Of a stretch of DNA of 26,638 bases, positions 13,541 through 21,663 are shown in pieces; the first letter of the stretch is position 1, and every line of letters begins with the position of its first letter. The translations under genes and the position numbers were made by a program. Origin of the DNA: JAMCQB01 sp947085305 (GTDB lineage: Bacteria; Nitrospirota; Thermodesulfovibrionia; Thermodesulfovibrionales; UBA9159). The stretch spans positions 1-26,638 of the forward strand of contig CAMTVV010000234.1 in NCBI GenBank assembly GCA_947085305.1, written 5' to 3'. Under the pieces are notes generated by a model that was not told the DNA's origin, searched no databases, and was given only the letters and a program-made list of their open reading frames with translations.

Positions 13541-14533
13541 ATGTCTATGCCCATAATTAAGGTCGAAAATATCGTCAAAAAGTTCGGCAATCTTACCGCG
13601 GTGAATGATATCTCTTTTGAGGTGGAAGAGGGCACGATATTCGGTTTTCTCGGGCCTAACGGCGCGGGAAAGACGACCACCATCAATATCCTCTGCACAT
13701 TACTCTCTCCTACATCCGGAAGGGCGTCTATCTATGGACATGACTGCATGAAGGAATCATCCGGGGTGAGAAAGGCCATCGGCATCGTTTTCCAGGACAC
13801 TACGCTTGACAAGGACCTGACAGCGTATGAAAACCTTGTATTCCATGCCTGCCTCTATGACGTAAAAAAATCAGAGAGGGAGCAGCGGATAAAGGACGCG
13901 CTGAATTTTGTGGACCTCTACGACAGGCGGAATGACCTTGTGAAGAAATTCTCCGGCGGTATGAAGCGGAGGCTTGAAGTGGCTCGCGGCCTCATCCACA
14001 GGCCGAAGGTGCTCTTCCTTGATGAGCCGACACTGGGGCTTGATCCCCAGACCAGGGCAAATCTCTGGAACTTTATTGTAGAACTCCCGAGGAAGCATAA
14101 GGTGACGATTTTCATGACGACCCATTATATGGAAGAGGCTGAGGTCTGCAACAGGATCGCTATCATTGACAATGGGAAGATCATCACCATGGGAACTCCC
14201 GACGAACTCAAGAAGACTGTGGGCGGAGACGTCATCTATATCAAGACATCGGACAATAAAAAGGCAAAAGGCGAAATAGAGAAGCTCTTCCAGATTGATG
14301 TTTTCGAAAAGAACAGCGAACTGTTCATGACCTCTTTGAGGGGTGATGTCTGCATCCCGGAAATCATCAGGGCCCTGGGCGATTCGGTCCTTTCCGTAAG
14401 GCTCCAGAGGCCGACCCTCAATGATGTTTTCCTGAAGATGACAGGGAAGGAGATCAGGGCTGAGGAAGTTTCGTCAGGGGATACGCTAAAAGAGGAGGTC
14501 CGTTCCTACAGGAGGAAATTTGATAGAGGTTAA
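13541..14533 (+). CDS. ABC exporter ATP-binding protein (DrrA type)
   Basis: 330 aa, the ATPase of an ABC-2 type exporter. Walker A is GPNGAGKTT (39-47), the signature is KFSGGMKRR, Walker B is VLFLDEPTLGLD, and the switch His is in TIFMTTHYMEEAE. The C-terminal extension (about 225-330) with LQRPTLNDVFLKMTGKEIR is the usual DrrA-like regulatory tail. The substrate cannot be read from the sequence; such pairs export drugs, lipids or other hydrophobic molecules. There is no clear ribosome site before the ATG at 13541; a second ATG is two codons on. It overlaps the permease gene by 14 bases. Confidence 0.92.
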   Translation: MSMPIIKVENIVKKFGNLTAVNDISFEVEEGTIFGFLGPNGAGKTTTINILCTLLSPTSGRASIYGHDCMKESSGVRKAIGIVFQDTTLDKDLTAYENLVFHACLYDVKKSEREQRIKDALNFVDLYDRRNDLVKKFSGGMKRRLEVARGLIHRPKVLFLDEPTLGLDPQTRANLWNFIVELPRKHKVTIFMTTHYMEEAEVCNRIAIIDNGKIITMGTPDELKKTVGGDVIYIKTSDNKKAKGEIEKLFQIDVFEKNSELFMTSLRGDVCIPEIIRALGDSVLSVRLQRPTLNDVFLKMTGKEIRAEEVSSGDTLKEEVRSYRRKFDRG

Positions 14534-15290
14534 TGTGATCTACGTCCTGGTCGCCAGGGAACTCAAGAAATTCATGCGGGAGAAGTCCAGGCTCATCGCC
14601 ACTCTTGCGCGTCCCCTCATCTGGCTTTTTCTCGTGGGCGGCGGGATGTCCGGCCTTGTCTCACCCGGTATGGGTCTCATGGGAGGGGTAACTTACATCC
14701 AGTTCATCTTTCCCGGAATACTGGGAATGACGATTCTCTTCAGCGCTATATTCTCTTCCATCTCCATCATCTGGGACAAGGAGTTCGGCCTCATGAAGGA
14801 GATCCTAGTTGCGCCGGTATCGAGGTTTTCGATCGTGATAGGGAAGGCGCTGAGCGGCACCATCGTCTCCGTGATACAGGCAGCCGTAATCCTCGCTCTC
14901 TTCCCGCTCCTCGGCCTTAAGCTCGGCGTGCCCGCGATAATAGAGACGCTGTTGATATGCGCGCTGCTGTCCTTCTGCATCGCTTCTTTGGGCATCGTCA
15001 TCGCTACATTCTATGAGAGTTTCGAGAGTTTCAGCGTGATCATGAACTTCATCGTGATGCCCATGTTCTTCCTCTCCGGCGCCATGTACCCGGTGAAGAT
15101 GCTCCCGGATGTCCTGAAAGTCCTGACCAGGCTGAATCCCTTCACCTACGGCATAGACGCCCTGAAACACGCCATATTCAGGGACAGCGGAGTTTTTGAC
15201 TTTTCGCTGGTCACGGACATCAGCGTCCTCCTTGTCTCGTCCATTGTGTTCGTGCTCATTGCAGGCGCCATGTTTGAGCGGAAGAAGTAA
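14520..15290 (+). CDS. ABC-2 type exporter permease
   Basis: 256 aa from a TTG at 14520 with AGGAGGAAA just upstream (14510-14518); GTG at 14535 is the alternative. It is an integral inner-membrane protein with about six hydrophobic segments (for example ITFPGILGMTILFSAIFSS-like at about 60-80, VSVIQAAVILALFPLLGL, LSFCIASLGIVIATFYE, and the C-terminal ISVLLVSSIVFVLIAGAMF). The ABC-2 signature region NFIVMPMFFLSGAMYPV and LNPFTYGIDALKHAI is clear. It forms the exporter with the ATPase encoded immediately upstream, and the 14-base overlap implies coupled translation. Confidence 0.92.
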   Translation: MIEVNVIYVLVARELKKFMREKSRLIATLARPLIWLFLVGGGMSGLVSPGMGLMGGVTYIQFIFPGILGMTILFSAIFSSISIIWDKEFGLMKEILVAPVSRFSIVIGKALSGTIVSVIQAAVILALFPLLGLKLGVPAIIETLLICALLSFCIASLGIVIATFYESFESFSVIMNFIVMPMFFLSGAMYPVKMLPDVLKVLTRLNPFTYGIDALKHAIFRDSGVFDFSLVTDISVLLVSSIVFVLIAGAMFERKK

Positions 15291-15447
15291 GGAGCCGCTG
15301 AACTGAACTGAAATACGATTGATGAAGGACGGTGAATGCATCGAATTCCTGCAAAAGTGTTTGCCGAGGCTGCGGCTGCGATGGCCCGGGTTCCGCAAGG
15401 TTCACAAACAGGTATGCAAATGAGACACCCTAACGCGCGGATGAGGC

Positions 15448-15468
15448 GCAGAGGCAACCAGCCTCTGC
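15448..15468 (+). terminator. Hairpin downstream of the ABC exporter operon
   Basis: A perfect 8-bp stem GCAGAGGC / GCCTCTGC with a 5-base loop, 157 bases after the permease stop. It is stable but not followed by a run of T, so its role as a terminator is only possible. Confidence 0.35.
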
Positions 15469-15568
15469 CTGACACCTTAATTCTGCTTGTTCTCCTCTCG
15501 CGAAGCGCATTTACATTGGTTATTGAAGACAAAAACTAAATGTCAATAAGAATAAGTAAGTCTGACCC

Positions 15569-15588
15569 CATATTCTCGCATATTCTCG
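15569..15588. repeat. Tandem 10-bp duplication CATATTCTCG x2
   Basis: Two exact copies of CATATTCTCG in a row, directly left of the inverted CGGGTCAAGCCCG stretch that precedes copy B of the dispersed repeat. Confidence 0.6.
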
Positions 15589-15596
15589 GGTCAAGC

Positions 15597-15650
15597 CCGG
15601 AATGACAAGAATACTATAGGTGTAGGACATTAATATTGCAGGTATCAATA
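15597..15650 (+). repeat. 54-bp dispersed intergenic repeat, copy B
   Basis: Aligns without gaps to 3503-3556 (43 of 54 identical by hand). As in copy A, it follows an inverted repeat (CGGGTCAAGCCCG) and runs from CCGGA(A/G)TGACA to AGGTATCAATA. It lies between the exporter operon and the 3' end of nifS. Confidence 0.6.
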
Positions 15651-15698
15651 GTCACTGTGAGGTCAACGATCGCTGCATATTTCAGATAAACCCTTACG

Positions 15699-16829
15699 CT
15701 ATTGCTTCTTGAGGAGAAATTTCACTGCTGAGGCAATTATCTCAATTGCCTCTTTGATCTCTTCTTCCGTGTTGTCCTTGCCCGTACTGAGTCTCACTGA
15801 GGACAGGGCATCTGCTTCCGACACCCCCATGGCCATGAGCACTGCTGAAGGGGTCCTCTGACCGGAATGACACGCTGAACCTGCGGTTGCAGCCACTTCG
15901 TTTTTTATTTTTTCGAGGAGATCGGTTGAGTCCACTCCGGGAATGCATATATTCAGCGTATTCGGCAACCTGAGCGTTTGGCTGCCGTTTGTTCTTATAT
16001 CTTCAAGCCTTTCCCTGAGGCCGGTGAAGAGCATATCCGTAAGCTTCTTCACGTGAGCCGCCCTTTCTCTCAGGAACAGTCTTGTCATCTCACATGTCTT
16101 TCCCAGTCCGACGATACCAGGGACATTCTCGGTTCCGGGCCGCAGTCCCTTCTCATGGCCTGCGCCGAACAAGAGCGGTTTCAGATGCACCCCATTTCTC
16201 ACGAAGAGGGCTCCGACCCCTTTCGGCCCGTAGAATTTGTGGGATGCTATGGCGAGCATATCCACCTTAAGTTTTGCAACGTCCACAGGTATCTTTCCCA
16301 CGCTCTGGGCCGCATCCGTATGAAAAACTATGTCTCTTTCTCCGGCAAGTGATCCTATCTCTTCCACCGGCTGCAGAACACCCGTCTCATTGTTCGCATG
16401 CATGATGGTTATCAATATAGTCTCTTTTCTTAGGGCTTTTCTCACCTCCTCAACGGCGAGTCTCCCCTCGCTGTCAACAGAGACATACGTGACAGCAAAG
16501 CCGTTTTTTTCCAGATACCTGCAGGGGTTCATGACCGAAGGATGCTCGATGACCGAGGTGATGATATGGCCTTTCCCTTTCTGCAGCGCTGCCCCCAGTA
16601 TGGCAAGGTTGTTCGACTCCGTACCGCCGGAGGTGAAAAATATTTCTTCAGGTGAAGCGCCGATACATCCCGCAACCTCTGCCCTGGCTTTCTCGACCGC
16701 AGCCTTTGCCCTGACACCGGCGCTGTGTGCGCTGGAAGGGTTTCCGAAGTTCAACCTGAGCGCTGAATGCACGGCATCAGCCACCTCGGGGTCCACAGGG
16801 GTTGAGGCGTTGTTATCGAGGTAGATCAT
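15699..16829 (-). CDS. nifS: Cysteine desulfurase (NifS/IscS family)
   Basis: 376 aa. A PLP enzyme that takes sulfur from cysteine for Fe-S clusters and thio-modified tRNA. It has the opening MIYLDNNASTPVDPEV, PLP-stacking His96 (IEHPSV), Schiff-base Lys198 (SHKFYGPKG), FGAGHEKGLRPGTENV, and the persulfide Cys320 in GSACHSG. The short loop after the active-site Cys fits the NifS/IscS class. It is not followed by iscU or nifU. It lies 7 bases after rapZ at the end of the rpoN-hpf-rapZ run. The symbol could equally be iscS. Confidence 0.93.
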   Translation of the reverse strand: MIYLDNNASTPVDPEVADAVHSALRLNFGNPSSAHSAGVRAKAAVEKARAEVAGCIGASPEEIFFTSGGTESNNLAILGAALQKGKGHIITSVIEHPSVMNPCRYLEKNGFAVTYVSVDSEGRLAVEEVRKALRKETILITIMHANNETGVLQPVEEIGSLAGERDIVFHTDAAQSVGKIPVDVAKLKVDMLAIASHKFYGPKGVGALFVRNGVHLKPLLFGAGHEKGLRPGTENVPGIVGLGKTCEMTRLFLRERAAHVKKLTDMLFTGLRERLEDIRTNGSQTLRLPNTLNICIPGVDSTDLLEKIKNEVAATAGSACHSGQRTPSAVLMAMGVSEADALSSVRLSTGKDNTEEEIKEAIEIIASAVKFLLKKQ

Positions 16830-16836
16830 GGCGCTC

Positions 16837-17694
16837 CTAGTGCATGTCTCTGTGAATCACGGCGGGTTCTATCCCGTGTTTCTTCACGATATGTTCCGCA
16901 ATTTTTTCGACGATGGCAGGGGATCGGTGTCTCCCTCCGGTACAGCCGAAGCCTATGGTCAGGTAAGCCTTTCCTTCCTCTTTGTACCTGGGCATGAGAA
17001 AATCAAGCAGTGACAGAGTCTTGTCAATGAATTCCCCTGTGGAAGGCTTTCCGAAGAGAAAGTTCCGGACATCTGTGTCAGTGCCCCGCAGTTCCTTGAG
17101 CTCAGGAATAAAATTTGGGTTGGGGAGAAATCTCACATCCAGGAGGAGGTCGACATTTTGCGGTATTCCGAACTTAAATCCAAAGGAAATAAGGGTTATG
17201 GTCATGGCGCTTTCACGCGTGGAGGGTTTGAAGAGAGAGGCTATCAGGTGTCTCAACTGGTGGGGAGTATAGGTTGAGGTATCGATGACGCGATCCGCTT
17301 CGTTTCTCAACGGCAGAAGCATGGTGTATTCCCTGCTGATGGCCTCCTCCATGCCCGCGCCTTCCGATGCAAGAGGGTGGGGCCTTCTCGTCTCCTTGAA
17401 CCTCCTCATGAGCGCATCCTTTTCCGCCTCGAGAAAGATTATCTCCACGCTGTATCTCTTCCTGAGCGCTGTCAGCACCGAATCAAAGGCCGGGAGGAAC
17501 TCCTTCTCCCTGATGTCTATGCCTATTCCGATCCTGGTATTCTGGTTGCCTGCGGTGATGCTGGAGGCAAAGGATTCCATCAATGTGACAGGCAAGTTGT
17601 CAACGCAGAAGAATCCTTCGTCTTCCAAGGCCCGGAGCGCCACGGATTTTCCGGAGCCTGAAAGGCCGGTAATTATAACAACAATTGGCTTCAA
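16837..17694 (-). CDS. rapZ: RapZ/YvcJ nucleotide-binding protein
   Basis: About 285 aa from the TTG at 17694. P-loop GLSGSGKS (10-17), the sugar/RNA-adapter C-terminal half with FGFKFGIPQNVDLLLDVRFL, and the signature GFGCTGGRHRSPAIVEKI are complete. RapZ in enterobacteria controls glucosamine-6-phosphate synthase through a small RNA; in others (YvcJ) it is a nucleotide-binding protein of less clear role. The frame is open upstream to 17784, but that part is repeat DNA rather than conserved protein, so I start at the TTG two codons before PIVVIITG. ATG at 17727 is the alternative. It follows hpf with no ptsN between them, unlike the usual proteobacterial order. Confidence 0.88.
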   Translation of the reverse strand: MKPIVVIITGLSGSGKSVALRALEDEGFFCVDNLPVTLMESFASSITAGNQNTRIGIGIDIREKEFLPAFDSVLTALRKRYSVEIIFLEAEKDALMRRFKETRRPHPLASEGAGMEEAISREYTMLLPLRNEADRVIDTSTYTPHQLRHLIASLFKPSTRESAMTITLISFGFKFGIPQNVDLLLDVRFLPNPNFIPELKELRGTDTDVRNFLFGKPSTGEFIDKTLSLLDFLMPRYKEEGKAYLTIGFGCTGGRHRSPAIVEKIAEHIVKKHGIEPAVIHRDMH

Positions 17695-17706
17695 TTCGTT
17701 TTTAGT

Positions 17707-17799
17707 GATGCACGATACATGATGCATGCATTGACTCGTAATCCCGAATGCTTTCGGGACGTAACGTGTAACGAAAACATGCATCTTGCATCGTGTATC
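17707..17799. repeat. Nested inverted repeat (cruciform) between hpf and rapZ
   Basis: The outer arms 17707-17729 and 17777-17799 are 23 bases each and complementary at 19 of 23 positions. Inside is a perfect 7-bp hairpin TCCCGAA-tgct-TTCGGGA (17742-17759), followed by two GTAACG units (17761-17773). In the hpf-rapZ transcript it would fold into a long hairpin just before the rapZ start. To its right, further GTATC/GCATC-type repeats continue to about 17820. Confidence 0.6.
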
Positions 17800-17827
17800 T
17801 TGTATCCTGTATTTTGCATCTTCTATC

Positions 17828-18352
17828 TCACTTGGCCGGCTCTATGAGACCAAAGTTGCCGTCGTTTCTCCGGTATATGACATTGATCTCTCCTGTGGCA
17901 TGGTTCGAAAAAACGAAGAAGTTCTTGTCAAGCAGCTCCATCTGCATGGCGGCCTCATCAGGGTTCATGGGCTTCATATCAAACTGCTTTCTCTTTATGA
18001 TCTTCCCCTGTTCAGGCTCGGTCGTCGCTGTTTGAGGCAAAGCCGCGGCTTTCCCCTCGCCCTTTCGATGAGAGCCCATCTTCTCCTTGTATTTCTTGAC
18101 CTGCTTTTCGAGCTTTTCGACCACCTCGTCTATGGAGGAATAAATCTCTCCGGTAACCCCTTCAGCCTGTATCAGAAGCCCGTTTGCCTTAAGCAGCACC
18201 TCTGCCTTGTGGCGGTATTTTTCAACGGTGAGGGTGACCACCGCTTCGGTGATATGCGACAGGTAACGATCGAATTTCTTCAGTTTTTCCTCAGCATAAC
18301 TTTTCAGCGCGGGTGTAACTTCAAGGTGTCTTCCATTGACAATGATGTTCAT
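17828..18352 (-). CDS. hpf: Ribosome hibernation promoting factor, long form
   Basis: 174 aa. The N-terminal S30AE domain (MNIIVNGRHLEVTPALKSYA, then VTLTVEKYRHKAEV) binds the 30S decoding region in stationary phase. A basic linker (about 95-115) leads to the C-terminal dimerisation domain (about 120-174, MNPDEAAMQMELLDKNFFVF), the long form that pairs ribosomes as 100S particles. It lies 27 bases after rpoN on the same strand, the conserved rpoN-hpf order. A ribosome site GGAGG is just upstream. Confidence 0.93.
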   Translation of the reverse strand: MNIIVNGRHLEVTPALKSYAEEKLKKFDRYLSHITEAVVTLTVEKYRHKAEVLLKANGLLIQAEGVTGEIYSSIDEVVEKLEKQVKKYKEKMGSHRKGEGKAAALPQTATTEPEQGKIIKRKQFDMKPMNPDEAAMQMELLDKNFFVFSNHATGEINVIYRRNDGNFGLIEPAK

Positions 18353-18379
18353 ACGTCCTCCTTCGATTGAGCTGTATGG

Positions 18380-19825
18380 TTAGTCGTGACTCTTACGTTG
18401 TCCCTGTGGAGGGATCTTCAGTTCTTCCCTGTACTTGGCCACTGTCCTCCTTGCGATGACGATGTTCTTTGTCTTGAGCAGTTCAACGATCCTCTGATCG
18501 CTCAGCGGCTTTTTATTGTTCTCTTCAAGGATAATCTTTTTTATAAGGTCTTTCACCGAGGTTGATGATACAGAGCCTGCGCCGCCCTGGAGGGCGCTGC
18601 TGAAGAAGAACCGGAAACTGAAGAGGCCGTGGCTGCAGGAGAGGTATTTATGCGAGGTCACCCTGCTGATGGTGCTCTCGTGCATACTGACACTTGCGGC
18701 TACATCGCGCAGATTCAGGGGTTTCAGGAGCGCAATTCCCGTATCAAAGAAGTCCCTCTGGAAATTCAGGATGCTCTCGGTCACGCGGTAAATGGTCCTG
18801 TTCCTCTGGTCCAGACTCTTCAGAAGCCATACCGCGGAGCGCAACTTCTCCTCTACGAATTGTTTCTCCTCCTTTGACAGGGAGTTTTTTGAAAGGAAGA
18901 GTTTTCTGTAGTAGTTGTTCAGCCTCAGCCTGGGCAATCCTTCGTCGTTCAGGATGATCTGATAACCGTCCTCTGTCTTTATCACCGAGACATCAGGGGC
19001 GATATAGGTGGGGGTCAGGTTCGAAAAATTGCGAGCCGGCTTCGGTTCCAGTCCTTCGATCACCTTGACGGCAGCCATAACGGTATCCAGGGATACGGCA
19101 TATTGTCTTGCGATCTGCTGGTAGCGCTTTTTCCCCAGGTCCGCCATGTTATTCATGACGATCTGCTCAACCAGACTCCCCTGAAGATTGATGGGTCTCA
19201 ACTGCAAAAGAAGGCATTCCTGGAGGTTCCTGGCGGCTATTCCCGGAGGGTCAAAGCCCTGAACCAGGTCCACTGCAGCCCTCGCTTTCTCCATTTCACA
19301 GCCCGCAGTCCGGGCTATCTCCTCATCAGTTACCCTCAGGTAACCGTTTTCGTCGATATTGCCTATTATGATCTCGCCGATTTCCCTTATTTCGTCATCC
19401 GCCTCTGAGAGCCTCAACTGCCAGTGGAGATGGTCGGAGATATCGGGCTCTTTAGCGGTAAATTGCTCGAAGGACGGCTGTTCTACCGTGCCAGGCGTGA
19501 AGTATCCGAGGTCCCTGCCGTCACTTCCGCGATTGTCGAAATAGTCCTCTACGCCGTACCCGCCGAGGTCCGATATTAGTTTCTCCAGGGGGGCTTCAGT
19601 ATCATCAGGTTCTACATGGGATTCGATGTTCTCAATCTCCTCCCTGCTCAGTTCCTCCCTTTCTTCCATAACCTCATCGAGAAACGGGTTCTCGGTCAAT
19701 TCCAGGGTCAGGGCCTGAGAAAGTTCCAGTTGCGGCATTTGAAGAAGTTTTATGGCAAGCTGCAACTGGGGGGTGAGGATCAGTTTTTGCGAAAGCTTCA
19801 GCTCAAGTCTGCTTTCAAGCGCCAT
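18380..19825 (-). CDS. rpoN: RNA polymerase sigma-54 factor
   Basis: 481 aa. Region I is Gln/Leu-rich (LSQKLILTPQLQLAIKLLQM) and contacts enhancer-binding ATPases. An acidic region II (about 55-110) follows, then the core-binding domain, the helix-turn-helix (LRDVAASVSMHESTISRVTS) and the RpoN box ARRTVAKYRE (458-467), which reads the -24 element. All parts are complete. It overlaps the lptB stop by one base (TGATG). Sigma-54 usually serves nitrogen, motility and envelope genes; no clear TGGCAC-N5-TTGC promoter was found in this window. Confidence 0.95.
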   Translation of the reverse strand: MALESRLELKLSQKLILTPQLQLAIKLLQMPQLELSQALTLELTENPFLDEVMEEREELSREEIENIESHVEPDDTEAPLEKLISDLGGYGVEDYFDNRGSDGRDLGYFTPGTVEQPSFEQFTAKEPDISDHLHWQLRLSEADDEIREIGEIIIGNIDENGYLRVTDEEIARTAGCEMEKARAAVDLVQGFDPPGIAARNLQECLLLQLRPINLQGSLVEQIVMNNMADLGKKRYQQIARQYAVSLDTVMAAVKVIEGLEPKPARNFSNLTPTYIAPDVSVIKTEDGYQIILNDEGLPRLRLNNYYRKLFLSKNSLSKEEKQFVEEKLRSAVWLLKSLDQRNRTIYRVTESILNFQRDFFDTGIALLKPLNLRDVAASVSMHESTISRVTSHKYLSCSHGLFSFRFFFSSALQGGAGSVSSTSVKDLIKKIILEENNKKPLSDQRIVELLKTKNIVIARRTVAKYREELKIPPQGQRKSHD

Positions 19826-20541
19826 CAGAGTGTAAATTCCTCTCCCAGGTAGATTTCCCTTACCTTTGGATTGGCCACAAGCTTTTCAGGGACTCCTTCA
19901 TCGAGTATTCCCCCGTTGCTGATGATATAGGCCCTGTCGGTGATGGACAGGGTGTCTCTTACATTATGGTCGGTGACCAGAATTCCCAACCCCTTTTCCC
20001 TGAGGTACTGCAACATCCTCTTTAATTCTATTATAGCGATAGGATCGATTCCTGCAAAAGGTTCATCGAAAAGAATGAACGTCGGATTCGTCGCAATCGT
20101 CCTCGCGATCTCTGTCCGTCGCCTTTCCCCGCCGGAGAGCCGGTAGGCCTGCCGGTCGGCAAAACCGGCGAGACTGAACTCTTCAAGAAGCCCTTCCACC
20201 CGCTCGTCGATCTCTGAAGAGGGGTATCCCTTGATCTCGAGGATTGCCCTGAGATTATCCCTTACCGTGAGCTTTCTGAAGATGGAAGGCTCCTGGGGAA
20301 GATAACTGATGCCCTTCAGAGCCCTTTTGTACATGGGGAGCTGACCGATGTCCTCGCTGTCAAGGGTGATAACCCCTCTGTCGGGTTTTATCATCCCGAC
20401 GATCATGTAGAAAGTCGTTGTTTTCCCCGCGCCGTTGGGACCGAGAAGGCCGACGATTTCTCCGGTGGTGACATACAGGCTGAGATCGCTCACCGCCTTC
20501 TTGCCCCGGTAAGCCTTTGACAGGTCCTTTGCCTGAAGCAT
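19825..20541 (-). CDS. lptB: LPS export ABC ATPase LptB
   Basis: 238 aa from the ATG at 20541, chosen because MLQAKDLSKAYRGKKAV aligns with the start of known LptB; the frame is open to a GTG at 20574 (249 aa) and a GTG at 20547 is also possible. Walker A GPNGAGKTT, signature LSGGERRRTEIAR, and Walker B FILFDEPFAGID are intact. It drives LPS extraction with LptF/LptG (not in this window) and LptC. It sits between lptA and rpoN, as in many diderm bacteria. Confidence 0.94.
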   Translation of the reverse strand: MLQAKDLSKAYRGKKAVSDLSLYVTTGEIVGLLGPNGAGKTTTFYMIVGMIKPDRGVITLDSEDIGQLPMYKRALKGISYLPQEPSIFRKLTVRDNLRAILEIKGYPSSEIDERVEGLLEEFSLAGFADRQAYRLSGGERRRTEIARTIATNPTFILFDEPFAGIDPIAIIELKRMLQYLREKGLGILVTDHNVRDTLSITDRAYIISNGGILDEGVPEKLVANPKVREIYLGEEFTL

Positions 20542-20578
20542 ATGCACTGTTTTTCGGTCCTCCGAAAGGCCCACGGCG

Positions 20579-21082
20579 CTAACGTTTCATCGGGGAACGT
20601 TCCATGAATACCTTGCTGTTTTCGACTATGGAACGGTCGTCCTTCATCAGGTAGATCATTTTTGTGCCGGTGACCATATTGTTCCCCTCCACTGCTTTCG
20701 GCTGCCCGGTGAATACGACCTTTTCCTCATCGGCGAAATAGGTAGCCTCATCGGAGGTTATCACCCGCTTGCCCTTTATGAGTTTCACATTGCCGCCGGC
20801 CTCGATTTTTGTTATCCTGCCGCCCTCGGTATAATACACGCGCATTTTGTCTGAAGAGATGGTCATCGTCTCGGTCTTTGCGACAACGCTCCCTTCAAAC
20901 AAAGCGGTGCGCGCCTTGTTATCTGCGGTTAAGGTCGAAGAAGTGATGACGACCGGTCCCTTTGTCTCCAGGAGACTGTCCTCGGCGGAGGAATGTGAGC
21001 CGGGGGCTGCCGTCACGACAAGGAAAATGACGACAATGGAGAATAATCCCTTTGGGATCTTAATAGAAGATAGCTTTGACAT
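20579..21082 (-). CDS. lptA: LPS transport periplasmic protein LptA
   Basis: 167 aa with an N-terminal signal peptide (about 1-33: basic start, hydrophobic GLFSIVVIFLVVTAA). The rest is an OstA/LptA beta-jellyroll with repeated turns such as TALFEGSVVAKTETMTISSD and ITKIEAGGNVKLIKGKRVIT. LptA bridges the periplasm by stacking end to end with LptC and LptD. It overlaps lptC by 23 bases, indicating one transcript. Confidence 0.88.
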   Translation of the reverse strand: MSKLSSIKIPKGLFSIVVIFLVVTAAPGSHSSAEDSLLETKGPVVITSSTLTADNKARTALFEGSVVAKTETMTISSDKMRVYYTEGGRITKIEAGGNVKLIKGKRVITSDEATYFADEEKVVFTGQPKAVEGNNMVTGTKMIYLMKDDRSIVENSKVFMERSPMKR

Positions 21083-21608
21083 TTCGCATCAACTTGACTG
21101 TATTATCCCCGGTCGCAGTCAGTCCTTCTCCCTCTATGGTAAACTTGTTGCCTTTCATCTGAACTTTTCCCTCGGCAGAGAGTATTCCTCCGGATGGGTT
21201 CCAGGAAAGATTCTTTGCATGGATGACGGAATCTTTAATCCGTATCGTGATATTGTCTTCCAGTTTGAGGTCTCGGGTGTTCATGTTGTAAGTGCCGTGG
21301 TCTGCATTCAGAACCACCCCTTCCTTTTTTATGTCCATGGTCACCGCATCCATCCTTGCAAGGGTTTCATCCCGCGAAAAGTCGGCCCTGCGGGCGGTGA
21401 TGACCCATGAATCCGTTCCGTTTTTTTTGGACACAATCCTGAAGCCTTCCATGTAGGAACTCGCCTTGCTTATGGAGAAATCCCTCAGGGACTCCCGCTC
21501 ATCGGAAGAAAAAATGAAGAATATGAGGAGCACGGATATGAATACAAAACCCCAGAGGATCTTAAGATTCCCCGGCAAACGCCGAACATGCTTATATATG
21601 CTCTTCAC
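21060..21608 (-). CDS. lptC: LPS export inner-membrane anchor LptC
   Basis: About 182 aa from the GTG at 21608 (the frame is open to a TTG at 21629). One N-terminal membrane helix (KILWGFVFISVLLIFFIF), then a periplasmic LptC jellyroll (MEGFRIVSKKNGTDSWVITA, DAVTMDIKKEGVVLNADHGT, LEDNITIRIKDSVIHAKNLS, GEGLTATGDNTVKLM). It recruits LPS from the LptBFG complex and passes it to LptA. Sequence identity in this family is low; the call rests on fold-like repeats, size and position before lptA-lptB. No ribosome site is visible at either start. Confidence 0.82.
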   Translation of the reverse strand: MKSIYKHVRRLPGNLKILWGFVFISVLLIFFIFSSDERESLRDFSISKASSYMEGFRIVSKKNGTDSWVITARRADFSRDETLARMDAVTMDIKKEGVVLNADHGTYNMNTRDLKLEDNITIRIKDSVIHAKNLSWNPSGGILSAEGKVQMKGNKFTIEGEGLTATGDNTVKLMRNVKAIFY

Positions 21609-21615
21609 TAATAAA

Positions 21616-21644
21616 ATATTATCACACAAAAAGGTCTTAGTAAA
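21616..21644 (-). promoter_or_regulatory. Possible sigma-70 promoter before lptC
   Basis: On the minus strand TTTACT (21639-21644) and TAATAT (21616-21621) are spaced by 17 bases, each matching consensus at 4 of 6 positions. Transcription would begin close to the lptC GTG at 21608, giving an almost leaderless message. Weak evidence. Confidence 0.25.
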
Positions 21645-21663
21645 GCAAAAAATGTACCAAAAT

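Larger units (their letters stand above)
15291..15698. other. 408-base gap with hairpins and repeats, no supported gene
   Basis: An open frame of 67 codons at 15336-15539 (plus) has a biased Ala/Arg/Met composition and only a weak ribosome site; I do not support it as a gene. Features seen are a perfect 8-bp hairpin GCAGAGGC-aacca-GCCTCTGC (15448-15468), which may end the ABC operon although no T-run follows; a tandem 10-bp duplication at 15569-15588; and copy B of the 54-bp dispersed repeat at 15597-15650. No promoter could be fixed. Confidence 0.5.

Noticed and set aside
15336..15539. 67-codon open frame on the plus strand after the ABC permease
   Set aside because: Weak ribosome site, biased composition, no recognisable family, and it spans a perfect hairpin. 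Treated as non-coding.
17695..17784. 30-residue N-terminal extension of RapZ
   Set aside because: It is encoded by the inverted-repeat DNA and lies outside the conserved RapZ fold, which begins at about PIVVIITGLSGSGKS.
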